NCBI RefSeq assembly: GCF_034190915.1
Contig: NW_026947490.1
Span: forward strand, 62,485,494 to 62,549,493
Length of the DNA: 64,000 bases
Direction: 5' to 3'
Source: Cavia porcellus
Taxonomy: Eukaryota > Chordata > Mammalia > Rodentia > Caviidae
A program made the translations under genes and the position numbers. The first letter of the stretch is position 1. Every line of letters begins with the position of its first letter. The notes beneath the pieces are model-generated. The model saw only the letters and a list, made by a program, of their open reading frames with translations, was not told the origin of the DNA and searched no databases. Shown one piece after another: positions 1-10,770 of the stretch.

Positions 1-1070
1 TGGGGAGGTCTCAACAGCAATGTGACCCAGCTTATAGTTCACTCTGTGAAAAAGGCAAATGCAAGAGGTGGAAACTTTCTGATCCTCATAAAACTTAGCC
101 CAGACTACATGAGAAAACTCCAGTCTCCCCAAAATTACAAAAAGCAGCAGCACGGAGAAGCTAAGTCCTGGTCACTCTTAGCAGTACACAGCGCAACAAT
201 TCCGTTGTCTATAAGCCAGTGCTGCCTCTTCCTCTTCCTCGTGGGCTGTGTTTTCACCTGACACCGCCCCTCTCACGTCCACCACTTTTCTAGTTCAAAC
301 CAAATTGAAGTAGGCCGTTCCCAGGAAATTTGTCCCCCTTAAATGGATTAGGGCCATAGAAATCGATCTCAGAAGTAGGATTGACAGTGATACTCATCGC
401 TGCACAGATTTAAAAAGACATTAAGCTAACAGACGTGGAAAACCAGGAAGAGAACTGTGGTAATCATTTCACTAAGAGTTCATGTTTCCAACTAGGAAGC
501 CCTGAATGCTGCCTGGGTGAGCTTGGAAGGTGCTTAATATGCTAAACACTCAACAAAAATTAAATCAACACATCAAAACACTGAAGGGAAAACACATTTT
601 TAGACATGAAAACACATCTGTGTTTGGGGTATGTTGACTATCTCACAGTATTTTGAAAGCATTTTGTTTTGGTAATATGTTTGCCAAGTGTTTTCCCTTC
701 GTTTTTATACCCATGTGTATTTAAGGGAGAATTTAATTTATATGTCTCCAATTCGGTTATCTTGGACACATCCTGCTATTGCTTTGCGAAAGTAGTTTGA
801 ATGCCAAAAGTCTTACCAGTTTTCTAACAATTTTTTGTATTTTCACCCAAGAACTAAGAAACGTGAAGAAAAAAAAAAAAAAACCAAAAAATGTGGGTTT
901 GTTCATCCAAAATTCTGAGATTAAAAAAAATGAGAAATGCACACTTTCAGTGACCGTGATGAGTGTTTAACCTGGAGTGATGAGAGGTAAAAATGAGAGG
1001 GAATACAATGGCACTGACTGTTGGTTATTTAGAATTCCTATTACACAACACCCCAAAAGACACTGAATTC
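1..1070. other. unique AT-rich sequence, no gene seen
   Basis: The reading frames here are short, start at arbitrary ATGs and show no domain or splice context. A poly-A run lies near 868-882. If the minus-strand exon at 1130-1330 is real, this stretch would hold its 3'UTR, but I see no convincing minus-strand polyadenylation signal close to the stop. Confidence 0.5.
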
Positions 1071-1129
1071 AGAATTAGATCACTGCAGAAATTATTAAAG
1101 TTTTGGAAGCTCTCTTTAGTCCAAGTCGA

Positions 1130-1330
1130 TTAAAAGGATTGAGCTTGAATAAGTGCAGCTCGCTCTGCTGTTACTGCTGATGAGTCCAGGACACTTGGTC
1201 CATTCTTTCTGTCCTCCTCCTCCTCTTCCTCCTCTTCCTCCTCCTCCTCCTTCTGCTCCTCCCCATAGTTCACAGGGGCTTGTGCCTTGGGGTGGGTTGT
1301 TGGAAGGAGCACTCGGTCTTCTGCTGACAC
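1130..1330 (-). CDS. candidate 3'-terminal coding exon of an unidentified gene (Glu-rich C-terminus)
   Basis: On the minus strand a long pyrimidine tract (complement of 1333-1400) ends in CAAG directly before GTGTCAGCAG, a good splice acceptor with the AG at 1331-1332. From there a frame of about 66 codons runs to a TAA at 1130-1132. The peptide begins VSAEDRVLLPTTHPKAQAPV, continues through an uninterrupted run of about twelve Glu, and ends AERAALIQAQSF. A mixed-composition start, an acidic run and a mixed tail look like a real protein C-terminus rather than a pure microsatellite translation. I do not recognise the protein. The Glu run is encoded by a GAG/GAA repeat, which weakens the case because such repeats are open in several frames. 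No upstream exon is visible in the window. Any function is unknown. Confidence 0.3.
   Translation of the reverse strand: MSAEDRVLLPTTHPKAQAPVNYGEEQKEEEEEEEEEEEEDRKNGPSVLDSSAVTAERAALIQAQSF
1212..1262. repeat. (TCC/CTC)n trinucleotide microsatellite
   Basis: Nearly pure CTC/TTC triplets on the plus strand (GAG/GAA on the minus strand). It encodes the Glu run of the candidate exon and is expected to vary in length between individuals. Confidence 0.8.
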
Positions 1331-1399
1331 CTTGAATGAGAGCATGAGAGAAGAGAGGGCAGACAGAGGAGGAGAGGGCCGAGGATGATAAAAAGAGGA

Positions 1400-1990
1400 G
1401 GGACTGCTTTAATCTATTTGTGTGACTCTTTGTGCCATGGAAATTCAAGAGCGGACCGGGAGCATTTCGCGCGTGATGTGTGGCACACAAAAGCCAGCAC
1501 ACCGGCATGTTATGGATAATGCTATTAACTGCAATTATTAATCATCATTAATGGTAATAAAATATAGTTAATATTGTACTAACTCTACATAATGATAAAA
1601 TTACAGAGAGACATTACTTTTCACCTATGGGAGCAAAGGGATGGTTTATATCAATTGTTTGTGATATAAAATAGGGTTCACATAAGGAACTTTTGAGAAA
1701 ATATTTAGAGATTAGTTTAATCAAGGAGATAGGATGTACAATATTGCAAACCATGCAATGGAACAATGGCACTAATTTCTAGAAGTCACAATTATAAAAA
1801 TACCAAAGATCAAGCTTGGTTGAGACTACCAAACTCAGTGTTAGGGTGCAGATCTCTGACGTCCCCCGACGACGTCTCATTGTGTGGAAGGTGACTGGGT
1901 CACACGGCCCTATGCTCATCTGTGGATCTGTCCTCTGTGGAGTTCAGGAGCTGAGTGTGTTGCTTGGAGGGGAGTCCGGATGGAGTGGCC
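1400..1990. other. no gene seen
   Basis: AT-rich unique sequence to about 1800. The part from about 1816 may already belong to the LTR that ends near 2219, but I cannot place its 5' edge. Confidence 0.4.
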
Positions 1991-2219
1991 AATGCGGTGT
2001 GACCAGGAAGGGTGTGTTTTTGTCTATAACTCTTCCCTTCTCTCTCTCTGCGTCCTGGCCCAGTGTTAGATGGGCAGCTCTTGGTCTACCATGCCCCTCT
2101 GCCATCCTGCTTGTGCCTTGGAGCCACTGGCCATGGATGGAAACTGATTCAAAATAAATCTCTCCTCTTTAGATTGTGAGTATTGGATATTTTGTCCCAG
2201 CGACGGAAAACTAAGACAC
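1990..2219 (+). mobile_element. MaLR-type solo LTR, 3' part
   Basis: An AATAAA-type signal (about 2153) is followed by a TTGTGAGTATTGGATATTTT segment and an end in AAAACTAAGACAC. This terminal pattern (polyadenylation signal, GTATT-GGATATTTTGTC-CAGC, ACTAAGACA) is typical of MaLR LTRs and recurs in this window near 27.6 kb and 47.3 kb (plus) and near 21.9, 31.6 and 32.5 kb (minus). Confidence 0.5.
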
Positions 2220-2287
2220 CCAGTTTTGCAAATTTAGATCATTACTTCAAAGGGCAAAAATCTTTATTTTAAAAATTCCTATTCCAA

Positions 2288-2436
2288 GCTGGGCATGGTG
2301 GCACACTCTTGTAATCCCAGCACTCAAGAGGCTGAGGCAGGAGGATCCTTGGACACCAGCCTGGGCTACAAAGTGAGCCTAAGGCCAGACTGAACCACAT
2401 AGTGAGACCCTGTCTCTGAAAGATTAAAAAAAAAAT
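2288..2436 (+). mobile_element. B1-type SINE
   Basis: Starts GCTGGGCATGGTGGCACACT, has CAGGAGGATCC and a duplicated GCCTGGGCTACA / AGACTGAACCACAT segment, and ends in an A-run. The RNA polymerase III A-box (GGTGGCACAC) is visible. Confidence 0.9.
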
Positions 2437-3106
2437 CCTACTCTAAGAAAGATAATAAGGAACAGATAGATTGGAATTCCAGAAAAAAAAACCCAGAAAC
2501 CTGAATGGATATAATTTAATGTTTTGCATTAATTTTTCATTATTCTTGTGCTTATCACCAAAATAACATTGCAGTTGTTAAGATATCTCTTAGATGAGAT
2601 TACATATAAATTTAGTAGTATATGCTGACAACATGGCATAGAAATGGCATCTTCACACCCAAATAAAAAGATGAATGAAATAAAGAAGCTGAACGAACCC
2701 TATAGGACAATTTCTTTTCATGTCTGTAAACAGGAGGATATAGGTAAATTCAGTACAGAAAGCAACTGTGGATAGAAATCACATGTTTAGGAAGTTCTAT
2801 TATCAGTCCTTGATAACATCTCAGAGCACAGCAAGTATTTGCTAGCATATTGATAAACACAATGATAATCTCAGAGTCACACCAGAGGTCCAAAAAATAT
2901 CAAGCAGGGCAAATACTCTACTTTTTTAAGATCAGACAGACTGCAAGAATTTAAGACCAGCAAGTTTCCCCAAACCCTGGCAAAATTATGACACTGTTAG
3001 ATAGCCATTTAAAAATTATTGTAAATTCACAAACAGAATTGTATTTATTTGTTGTGTACACCATGCTGCCTTGAAGCACATGTTCAGAGTGGGAAGGTTA
3101 AGGTCC
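2437..3106. other. AT-rich sequence, no gene seen
   Basis: No open frame of note and no repeat I can name with confidence. Confidence 0.4.
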
Positions 3107-3193
3107 TTTTTTTTTTTTTGTACCGGGGATCAAACTCACGACTGCATGCTTGCAAAGCAGGCACTTATGGCACTGAGCTAAATCCCCAGCCCT
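3107..3193 (-). mobile_element. ID-type SINE
   Basis: Poly-T, then TACCGGGGATCAAACTCACG and an end in GAGCTAAATCCCCAGCCCT. This is the reverse complement of a tRNA-Ala-derived ID element with its A-box and B-box. Confidence 0.85.
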
Positions 3194-3468
3194 AGGTGGT
3201 CCATTTTCGAAACTCAAGAGGTAAAAAGTAAGAGTAACTACAAGGTTCAGAGAGCAAAGAATTCTCTCATTTTATGACGGCATAATGATCTAAGGGTAGA
3301 TTCAGTCTAATCATGAAAGATTAAAGTGCTTCACATGGTTTCAAAAGCAATTTTAGAAGAGAGATGGATGACATCAGTTCCCAGGAAAATGACCCATGGT
3401 GAGAATGATCCGTCCAGGCTGGTGTAACAAAATACCACATTAAGTGACTTATAAACAACAGAAACTTA

Positions 3469-4210
3469 GCTGGGCCTGGTGACATAGTCCCAGCTCTCTG
3501 GGGATCTGAGGCAGGAGTGCTTGGGCACAACTGTAATGTAAGGATACATTTATAAAATAGCAAACTTATAGGTATTTCATAATCAATTAGAGATCTCTGA
3601 CCAGGTTTCTGTTCTGCTGCTTCTGCTGAACTCAGTTGACCTTGACAGTGTCTACAGCCAGCTGCATACTTCTGATTAGCCCTGAATCGGAGTAATTGTC
3701 CATACTTTCAGGCACCCTGGGCTGGCCAAGGACACTCTGAAATGGCCCCTCCGAGGAATGTTTCTATATTATGGCAATGCCTTTAACTATGCTCAGTCTG
3801 TAAAGGCCCCTCCCCTTGTTCCTGTAATGTCTCTATCTTATGATACACAATTCCTTTGTTTCAGCAAATCTGTCCAAGACCAGCCTGCATGTCAGTATAG
3901 AACTCGGTGCATGTAACCATTATGTAAGGTTTTGCCACTGGCTTTGTCTCTCCCACCTCTCAATTCTATATAAACTAAGCTCTCTGTAAACTCAGTGCTG
4001 TTGCCTTAGAGGCATCATCCTGCAATAACCCACCAGTGGGAAGATGAAACGCTGCCGTTTTACCTCCTCAGTGGTTTGGTTTGGCTTGGAAATTTCCCCA
4101 CAACAGCAGGAGACTAGTCTAGGCAATAGTGACTTAGCAAGATCTTGTGTCACAATAAAAACGACTGGGAATGCAGCTCAGTGTGAAGGCCCTGGGTTCA
4201 GTCCCCAGGA
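3469..4210 (+). mobile_element. composite B1/ID SINE, interrupted by an LTR
   Basis: The left part (3469-3517, GCTGGGCCTGGTGACATAGT to GGCAGGAG) is the start of a B1-like monomer. The right part (4106-4210) continues it and adds the ID-like half (GCAGCTCAGTGTGAAGGCCC, then TGGGTTCAGTCCCCAGGA). The two parts join correctly when 3518-4105 is removed together with one copy of a 7-base duplication. Confidence 0.75.
3518..4105 (+). mobile_element. solo ERV LTR with 7-bp target duplication
   Basis: The element begins TG (3518) and ends CA (4105). It is flanked by direct copies of GCAGGAG at 3511-3517 and 4106-4112. A TATA-like CTATATAAACT lies near 3966, followed by CTCTGTAAACTCAGTGCTG, a layout typical of the U3/R junction. 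The size (588 bp) is normal for a rodent ERV LTR. A 6-base duplication plus one chance base would fit class II integration. I cannot name the family. Confidence 0.75.
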
Positions 4211-4764
4211 CTCTCACCGCCCCTGAAAATGTACTGCTCACAGTTCTGGAGCCTGGAAAGTTAACACCAGCATGTGGACTCATGCAGTATCCGTGGAGGC
4301 TTCTTCCTGCATTTGGACGGCTGTCTCTCCAGGGTGACCTCAGAGCAGAAGTTCCCTTTCTAAAGCCACAGTCCCGATCCTGGAGGCTCTGCTTTTGGGA
4401 TTCCACAGTTTCTCATAGGCCCCAGCTGTGGCATCCTCCCAAAGAGGTTAGGAATTCAACGCAGGAATAGGAGAAGGCCTTCATTCAGACCCCAGCAAAT
4501 AACTTGCCCAGGGAAAGTGAAAAGCAGCCCTGCCGCCAACCCCAAGCCTGCCTGATTCCAAGTGGGAGTAGCAGCTGCGCTCGGCTCTCTTCTCCTCTCG
4601 GGCACTTGTGCTGGACACCGCATTCCGCTGCCAGGGTTGTGTTTTAAGGGCACCAATAAATTTGTGGACATCCAGAGAAGATGTAAAACCCAGGAGGGAA
4701 CCCTTCCAATGCCTGAAGGCCTCCTGAGGAAGCTCTTGAACTTTCCTGCAGGAGCCCGGGAGGA

Positions 4765-4966
4765 GCGGGGTTTGGTGGCACACACCTGTCTTCCTGGCAT
4801 CCTGGGAGGCTGAAGCAGAGGATTCCAAGTTCAAGTTTAGCCTGGGAAATGTGTGACCTGGCAAGACCTTGTCTCAAAATAAAAAATGAAAGAAAATAAG
4901 AGGGATGAGGCTACAGCTCAGTGTGAAAAGTCCTTGGTTCAATTCCCAGTGCCAAACAAACAAGGA
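4765..4966 (+). mobile_element. composite B1/ID SINE
   Basis: A B1-like left monomer (GGGGTTTGGTGGCACACACC to CAAGACCTTGTCTCAAAATA) is joined through an A-rich linker to an ID-like right part (CTACAGCTCAGTGTGAAAAG, GGTTCAATTCCCAGTGCC). Confidence 0.85.
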
Positions 4967-6450
4967 ACCCAGAAAGTAAACAGGTAAACAGTCAGAGGGC
5001 CTGCCCTGAGGTGGGTGGGATAGAAGCCCACACTTAATGAAGCTTTTCTGAGAGCCGGATACCTTGGTAATTCTACGATCATCTCCTTAGGTGTTTCTAC
5101 AAACTGAACAACTACAGGCTCTCCTAACTTCCGCTTCTCAGACCAGAAGGTGGAGAATGGCGCTCCGCATGCCGGTGGGGCCTCCGTGGGAATGCAGCCA
5201 ACGCCCGCGGGGTCCCCCAGCTGCGGGAAGGACTAAGATAATGAACGTGCAGCCAAGGAAGTCTTGGGGGCCCTGACAGCTGTCACCCCACTCCACAGGC
5301 AGTTCTTCCTACAGGGATGTCTATATTACATCTCAGAATGTGTTTCCTGCTGAAAATCCATTAATTTAAAAATCCGAAAGGATCTGTGTTTGTGTCACTT
5401 GTAACACTGAGAGCTAGGACGTGGGGACTTCCTTATTCAGACTTTTTCTGTGCCTGATGAATTTTTTGAATCCTTATATGACTGCTACAGGGCTTAAAAG
5501 ACTTGTGCTGTTTTCTTCCGAGAAAAGGAAAGGGATCTGTGATCCACCGCGTGTACAAAAATGAGAACAAGTGTTTTCTATACAATTTGCAGGGGAATTA
5601 AAAACAGACTTCATATTCTTCCAGAAATTAAAAAAATTGCTCTCCTCTGTGGTTTTTTTCTGAAAATTTTAATGATCTTATATAATTTCCCCTTTGCGAT
5701 GAAGCTTTTAAAGTCATTCTGTTGAACAGTCAGGATGCCCGGGATAAGACCTGAGAATAATGTTATTTTTCCCTTCCTCCACACACTGCTGTGCACCCTA
5801 GTCTACGGCTGGTCCCTGAGGACTGCGGCTGATCTCTCACTAGCTATCGCCTGCATTCAGCGAAGCGGCTTCGTGGGTCTCTACTTACCAAAGGCCAGGT
5901 CCAGCCCCCTGCGGCTGACATCTGGACCCTCCAGGCCAGGATCCTCTTGGAATTTAAGGAAACCCCAGCGCTGCAAGACCCATTCCTACCCATAGGCAGC
6001 GTTTCCCTAGGTCTACCGCTAGAGGGTGCACGGTGACGTCTCAAACACACCTGCTGCCCTGGGCTTTCAGCCAGGCAATTACTTGCAGGAAATTTACTTT
6101 TGAAGCACACGTTTGCAAGCGCCATCTGCGTGAGACAGTTTGTGACGACTCCCATCTGGCGCAGGGACGTTCTCAGTACGCCAGTCCTGCCTTCTTGAGA
6201 AACCATATTTCTCTCCAGCTGCAAATCTTGGATAATCTCAAGGCAGGATCTAGGTTAAGGAAAGCAAAACTAGTTGAATGTCTACAGAAACAGAGTGCAA
6301 ACGGCCCCTCTCAACATCCAGTAGTGTGAGGATTCACAGGCATGGAATTTATCGGTATTTTGCCCTTATACTTTTAGGATGGGGGGAGAGACGGAGAACA
6401 GAAGGAACTTTAAATTTGCTTGACTGGTTATGAGAGAAACACTTTGTGAG
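4967..6450. other. unique sequence with small CpG-containing patches, no gene seen
   Basis: GC-richer patches with several CpGs occur near 5160-5230 and 5820-6190. Open frames of about 80-125 codons overlap on both strands without domain or splice support, which is what GC-rich unique DNA gives by chance. A weak CTCF-like string (CCGCTAGAGGGTGC) lies at about 6016. Confidence 0.4.
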
Positions 6451-6451
6451 T

Positions 6452-6530
6452 GTTTATTTACTGATTGAGACAGGGTCACACTGTGTAGCCCAGGCTGGCC
6501 TCAGACTCACAGGGGTCCTCCTGCCTGTGA
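6452..6530 (-). mobile_element. B1-type SINE fragment
   Basis: TTGAGACAGGGTCACACTGT, then GTAGCCCAGGCTGGCCTCA: reverse complement of the 3' half of a B1 element. The 5' end is missing. Confidence 0.8.
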
Positions 6531-6535
6531 CATAG

Positions 6536-7462
6536 GCAATGACTTCCTGAACAGCACCCCAATTGCACGACCTCAAGAATCAACAAATGGGGTTAAGTTA
6601 AATCGAAAAGCTCCTGTACACCCATGAAACAGCCAACAGAGTGAAGACATTACAGAATGGAAAAAAAATCTGTCAGTCTCTCCTCAGAGGACTATATCTA
6701 GACTACAGAAGAACTCGAAAAAATTAAGCACTCCCAAATGACCCAATCAAAAATGGAAAATGGATGTGAATAGATAGTGCTTGGAAGAAATACAAATGAT
6801 CAATAAATGCATGAAAAATGTTCAGCATCTTTGGTCATTAGGGAAATGAAAATTAAAACAAACAGATTTCACCTTATTTCAGTAAGAATGGCTCTCATCA
6901 AGAACTCAAAAACGACAAAGGCTGGTAAGGTTGTGACTTTCTATGTCATTGGTGGGAGTATAAACTACTGTCACCGCTATGGAAATCAGGTGGAGATGCC
7001 TCAAAAAATTAAATGTGGAAATTCTGTTTGACCCAGCTACTCTTTTTGAGTGTCTTCCCAAAGCAGCTAAAGTCATCATGTTACAAACATGCACACTCAT
7101 GTTTGCAGCAGCATAACTCACAACAGCTAAATCACGGAACTAGCCTCTATGTCCATCAATGATGAATGATTAAGAGCATGTGGTAGGTATACACAATGGA
7201 GTTCTACTCAGTCATAAAGAAGGATTGGTTGGTGGCACTTGCAACTGGATGTTGACACCATAATACTATGTGAAATAAACAATAGCAGAAGGTTAAATAT
7301 TGGCTGGTTTTCCTAATATGAAAGACCCAATATGTAAATAAAGGACAAAATAAAAAAAACATGGAGAAATAGAGAGATAGACTCTGTATGGATGAAGAGG
7401 AGATTTGAGAAAGGAGGAAGAAGGCTGAGGCAGGAGAGTACAATGAGCAAGGCCAGATTCCC
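6536..7462 (+). mobile_element. L1 3' fragment (end of ORF2 and 3'UTR)
   Basis: Decayed C-terminal ORF2 sequence is followed by recognisable L1 end segments: ATGAAAATTAAAACAAACAG, GGTGGGAGTATAAACTACTG, GTTTGACCCAGCTACTC, GTTTGCAGCAGCATAACTCA and GTCCATCAATGATGAATGAT. The piece is 5'-truncated with many stops and frameshifts, so it encodes nothing. Confidence 0.85.
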
Positions 7463-8222
7463 CAAAGTGAATGCAGTCACCACGTATCACAAACAGACCT
7501 TAGCAAAATCGTGCTTTGTAAACTTTGCTTTCTGGTGAGGGAAAGCTAGCTAGCCGGTCAGATGAACACAAGCATCCTGTGCTGACGCTAGCAGCCCGCT
7601 CCCAGGCTCGGCCATCACTCTTAGGCTCCGGTTGTTGGGAGTCACCCAGAGGGTGTGTCACACATGGACTTCTCAGTTGAGCCCTGCATTGGTTTCCTGT
7701 GGCTGCTGTTGGGAGTCTCACTCAGTGCTTGAAATGACGCTAATTTATGACCTCCGAGCTCTGGGACTGGAGACCAGCAGGGGTCGGGAAGGCTGCTTTC
7801 CTGGGCGGGCTGCAGAAAACCCCACCCTTGTGAATTTCTGCAGTTTTCAGGGAAATCAGGTCACCCTGACTTTGGCATCTGCTCACTTACTCACCTGTGA
7901 TATCCCGGGCTGCTCGGATGATACAGGATGGGCTTTACATCTCAAGGTTTTTAATCACATTTGTAAAGTCCTTTTGCCATACAAGAAAATGTATCCATGG
8001 GTTTGGGGGTTAGGACACGGACATGTTTGGCCATTTTTCTGTCTGCTACAATGCCCAGGGATTCCTCTTCAGACATTAGGGAATAGTCCTATCTGGTAGC
8101 TATTACGCTGAAGGTTGAAAACCATTGCTGTAAATGACCACAGATCTCCTTTTTAAGCAGGAAAGCATCCCTAAAAATTTATTAACTGCCTTAACTACCT
8201 CTTCTAAATGTTAATTAGTCTT
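7463..8222. other. no gene seen
   Basis: A 155-codon open frame (7632-8099, plus) has no recognisable domain, no splice context and Trp/Cys-rich composition typical of chance translation. GACCAGCAGGGGTCGGG near 7772 resembles a CTCF core with a mismatch. Confidence 0.4.
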
Positions 8223-8442
8223 AGCCTGGCATGGTGACACATGCCTGTGATCCCAGCAATCTGGGAGGCTAAGATTGGGCGTGGGGGGGGGCGGGGGGGG
8301 TGTCACAAGTTCAAACCAGACCAGGCAATTTAGTGAGACCCTGTCTGAAAATAATTTTTTTAAAAAAAGAGATGGAATGTAGCTCAGTTCAAAGTGCAAA
8401 GGGCCTGAATTCAATTTTAGTACTGCAAAAACAAAATAAAAA
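8223..8442 (+). mobile_element. composite B1/ID SINE with internal G-run
   Basis: AGCCTGGCATGGTGACACAT start, AGTGAGACCCTGTCTGAAAA at the monomer junction, then ATGTAGCTCAGTTCAAAGTG and TTCAATTTTAGTACTGC of the ID-like half. An almost pure G stretch (about 8279-8301) replaces the usual sequence after the A/B-box interval. Confidence 0.8.
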
Positions 8443-8729
8443 CCTAAATTTATCCTATGAAAATGAATAATTACAAGAATTTAAAGTATTTATTTTGCCC
8501 CTTTCCTTTATTCTAATGTCACACGATTGAATAGTATTTTAAAATAGCTTCTTACTTTGTTTAAACACCCCAGACAGTCTTTCTTTTCCTCTTAATAGAA
8601 ACTTAAAATGTTTATGCTGTTCGATTCTTACCAATATCTTTATCAGAGGCACCAAAACAAGCCAGCTGTAAGTACTGAACGCAGGATTCCTTGCTAAAAT
8701 TTCACAACAGACTTTAATTATTTAGGATA
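8443..8729. other. no gene seen
   Basis: AT-rich unique sequence with short frames only. Confidence 0.4.
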
Positions 8730-8858
8730 TTGCGGTTAAGAACGTCAGCTTATGGTCATATTGCCCTGGCTCAGCCAGAGGGCCAGGGGCAAGCTACATA
8801 GGCTGTGTGTGTCTAGCTTCCTACCTGTCACCTGACAATGGTGACAATCTCCCTCATC
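8730..8858 (+). mobile_element. MIR SINE fragment
   Basis: GCGGTTAAGAACGTCAGCTT and the later AGCTTCCTACCTGTCACCTG / GTGACAATC segments follow the order of an ancient MIR element. It is strongly diverged. Confidence 0.5.
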
Positions 8859-8859
8859 A

Positions 8860-8936
8860 GGGGCATAGCTCAGTGGTAGCCTGCTTACCTGGCATACAAG
8901 AGCCTGAGTTCAGTCCCCAGTAGCACTAAACAAACA
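8860..8936 (+). mobile_element. ID-type SINE
   Basis: GGGGCATAGCTCAGTGGTAG, then GAGTTCAGTCCCCAGTAGCA: A-box and B-box of a tRNA-derived ID element, shorter than the ID subtype seen near 22.75 kb. Confidence 0.75.
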
Positions 8937-9065
8937 AATCTCTCTGCTCTTAAGTTTGCAGTGAGGATGAGATGCACATTCTGCCTCAGTGTCAGGGGAG
9001 GTGGGCAGTGCACAGCGTGGGTTGGCAACCTTCTATGTTCTGTGTGGGGTTCTACTCAAGAAATA

Positions 9066-9209
9066 GCCGGGCGTGGTGGGATCACACCTGTAATCTCAGC
9101 ACTTGGGAGGCTGAGGTGGGAGGATGGTTGCGAGTTCAAGACCAGCCTGGGCTACAGAGTGAGCTCAAGGCCAGTCTGAACTGCAAAGACAAAAAAAAAA
9201 AAAAAAAAA

Positions 9210-9241
<32 letters not shown>

Positions 9242-9248
9242 AAAGGAA
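9066..9248 (+). mobile_element. B1-type SINE with long A-tail
   Basis: GCCGGGCGTGGTGGGATCAC start, GAGTTCAAGACCAGCCTGGG, duplicated GGCTACAGAGTGAGCTCAAG / GCCAGTCTGAACTGC, and a tail of about 55 bases that is nearly all A. Low divergence and a long tail suggest a fairly recent insertion. Confidence 0.9.
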
Positions 9249-10384
9249 AGAAACAGAGATGTGAACCAGGCAGGACTTGGGGAGCCGAGGGTGTGGCCCT
9301 GGAGGAAGGGCTGTCCTGCTCAGTAGGGGAGGGAGAGCTGAGGAGCAGGGAGGCCTGGGATTTCAGAAACAGGGGGTGGGGGCAGGATGGGGTACAGGGC
9401 CCAGCCTCCAGGGAGAGGTGAGGGGAATGAAAATCTTGACTTCTGTCTCCTCCCATTGACTCACTTGGGTCCTCCTAGGCCAAGCCCAGCAGGAGGGCAG
9501 GAAACCCCGGGGTCAGTCCATGAGTCAGCCTTCAGCATGCTGGGTAAGGCAGAGGAGGTGACTGAGAGGTCTGTGGGGACTGAAGCTGTCGGCCCTGGGC
9601 CTGTTGTCTCTCGAGGGGGGCCTGTCCTCGGCTGCCTGCAGAGCCGAGGTTCCCTGAGAAGGCAGAAGAGTATTGACCCAGTGCTGGTGCATGGGGTCTT
9701 GGGGCAGCAGCAGGACAGGTGCCACACAGCTCTGCAGAACATTCCTCAGGGAGAGGACCCTCGCAGGACAAGCCTGTCCCTGGGGCAGGGCAGGGTGCCT
9801 TGGTAGAGAGCTGAGTCTTGTTCGAGGGAGACATGGGCAGTGTTTCATCACAGGTGTGGGAAGACTTTTGCTGACAACTGAGAGTGTGACAGAGGGAGGG
9901 GAGCACTGACATGTCCCTGGACAAGCGTGTCATTGGGTTCCAAGCAGCCAGGGAGGCCACAGACAGGCCTCGAGCTGTGGGCACATCTGGGGTGAGCGCT
10001 GCAGTTTTAAAATTATGTCCAGATGTTTAAGATGCCCTGAGGATGGAAATATTATTCTAAGAAGCTTAAAGATTCTCAATATGCAGACAGGAAGCAAGCA
10101 AACAAAAATAGCAAGTAAGAAAATTTTAAAAAGATTTGAAACCTGGAAAATGAGTGGAGCATTTTGGGAATCGAAGTAGAACTCACAGTTGTCAGCAGCA
10201 CAGATGTGGAGAACGGTAATGTCAGGGGCAAAAGAATTCTCAGTGACAGAGACGCCCAGCCTGGCCTCCGGCCTCCTCAGTCAACTTCCACCCGTCAATG
10301 AGAACAGATTTTTAAAAATAAATAAATTTGCATGCATCGCACATCTGCTTGCAAGCTCTCCCCACTGCTTGCTGGTGAGCTTTG
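9249..10384. other. GC-rich unique sequence, no gene seen
   Basis: Overlapping open frames of 90-150 codons occur on both strands between 9270 and 9990. None has a domain, a start context or a splice arrangement that favours it, and mutual overlap on both strands is typical of GC-rich non-coding DNA. Confidence 0.4.
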
Positions 10385-10770
10385 GCTAAAACCCAGCTCC
10401 TTTGTCTGCTGAAGTTATGGGCTGATCTCGCTCACACTTACTGCTCACCTGCATTACTACATTCTATCAAGATTCAGTGTCCTTTCTCTACTGCTTTCTG
10501 CTCCTATTGTCTACCAGATCACTTTGCAGTCCCTTCTGCCTGGACTGCTGGGCCATGTCCTCCACAGAACCAAAGCCTTCCCCGACCAGTTGAAGTTGGC
10601 TGTGTTCCATCTCAATACCTTGTGCTCTCCTACAACTCATCTCAATAATTCGTTTTATTTGATTGTTTACTTATTTATTAACTGCCATTCCCACAAAAAT
10701 ACAAGCTCTATGAATCCAGGGTTAAGTTCCTATTTTTCTGTTAAATCTCTATTTCCTATCACTGGCATGA
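10385..10770 (+). mobile_element. L2 LINE 3' end
   Basis: A decayed L2 3' region: TGCCTGGACTGCTGGGCC, AAAGCCTTCCCCGACCAGTT, CTCTATGAATCCAGGGTTAA and TCACTGGCATGAGTGGATGG follow the L2 order (short protein tail, then the CTCCATGAGGGCAGG-like segment, then the TGAATG-type terminal repeat). It leads directly into the tetranucleotide array. Confidence 0.6.

Larger units (their letters stand above)
3410..4455 (-). mobile_element. MLT1-like MaLR LTR, split by younger insertions
   Basis: The segment 3410-3468 (GGTGTAACAAAATACCACAT then ATAAACAACAGAAA) and the segment 4211-4455 (GCTCACAGTTCTGGAGCCTG) are consecutive parts of one antisense MLT1-type LTR. The intervening 740 bases are a composite SINE that itself carries a solo LTR, so this is the oldest layer of the nest. 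Confidence 0.7.

Noticed and set aside
7632..8099. 155-codon plus-strand frame
   Set aside because: No domain, Trp/Cys/His-rich, no splice sites at its borders and no promoter context.
9532..9984. 150-codon minus-strand frame overlapping several plus-strand frames in GC-rich DNA
   Set aside because: Mutually overlapping frames on both strands with no motif point to composition, not coding.
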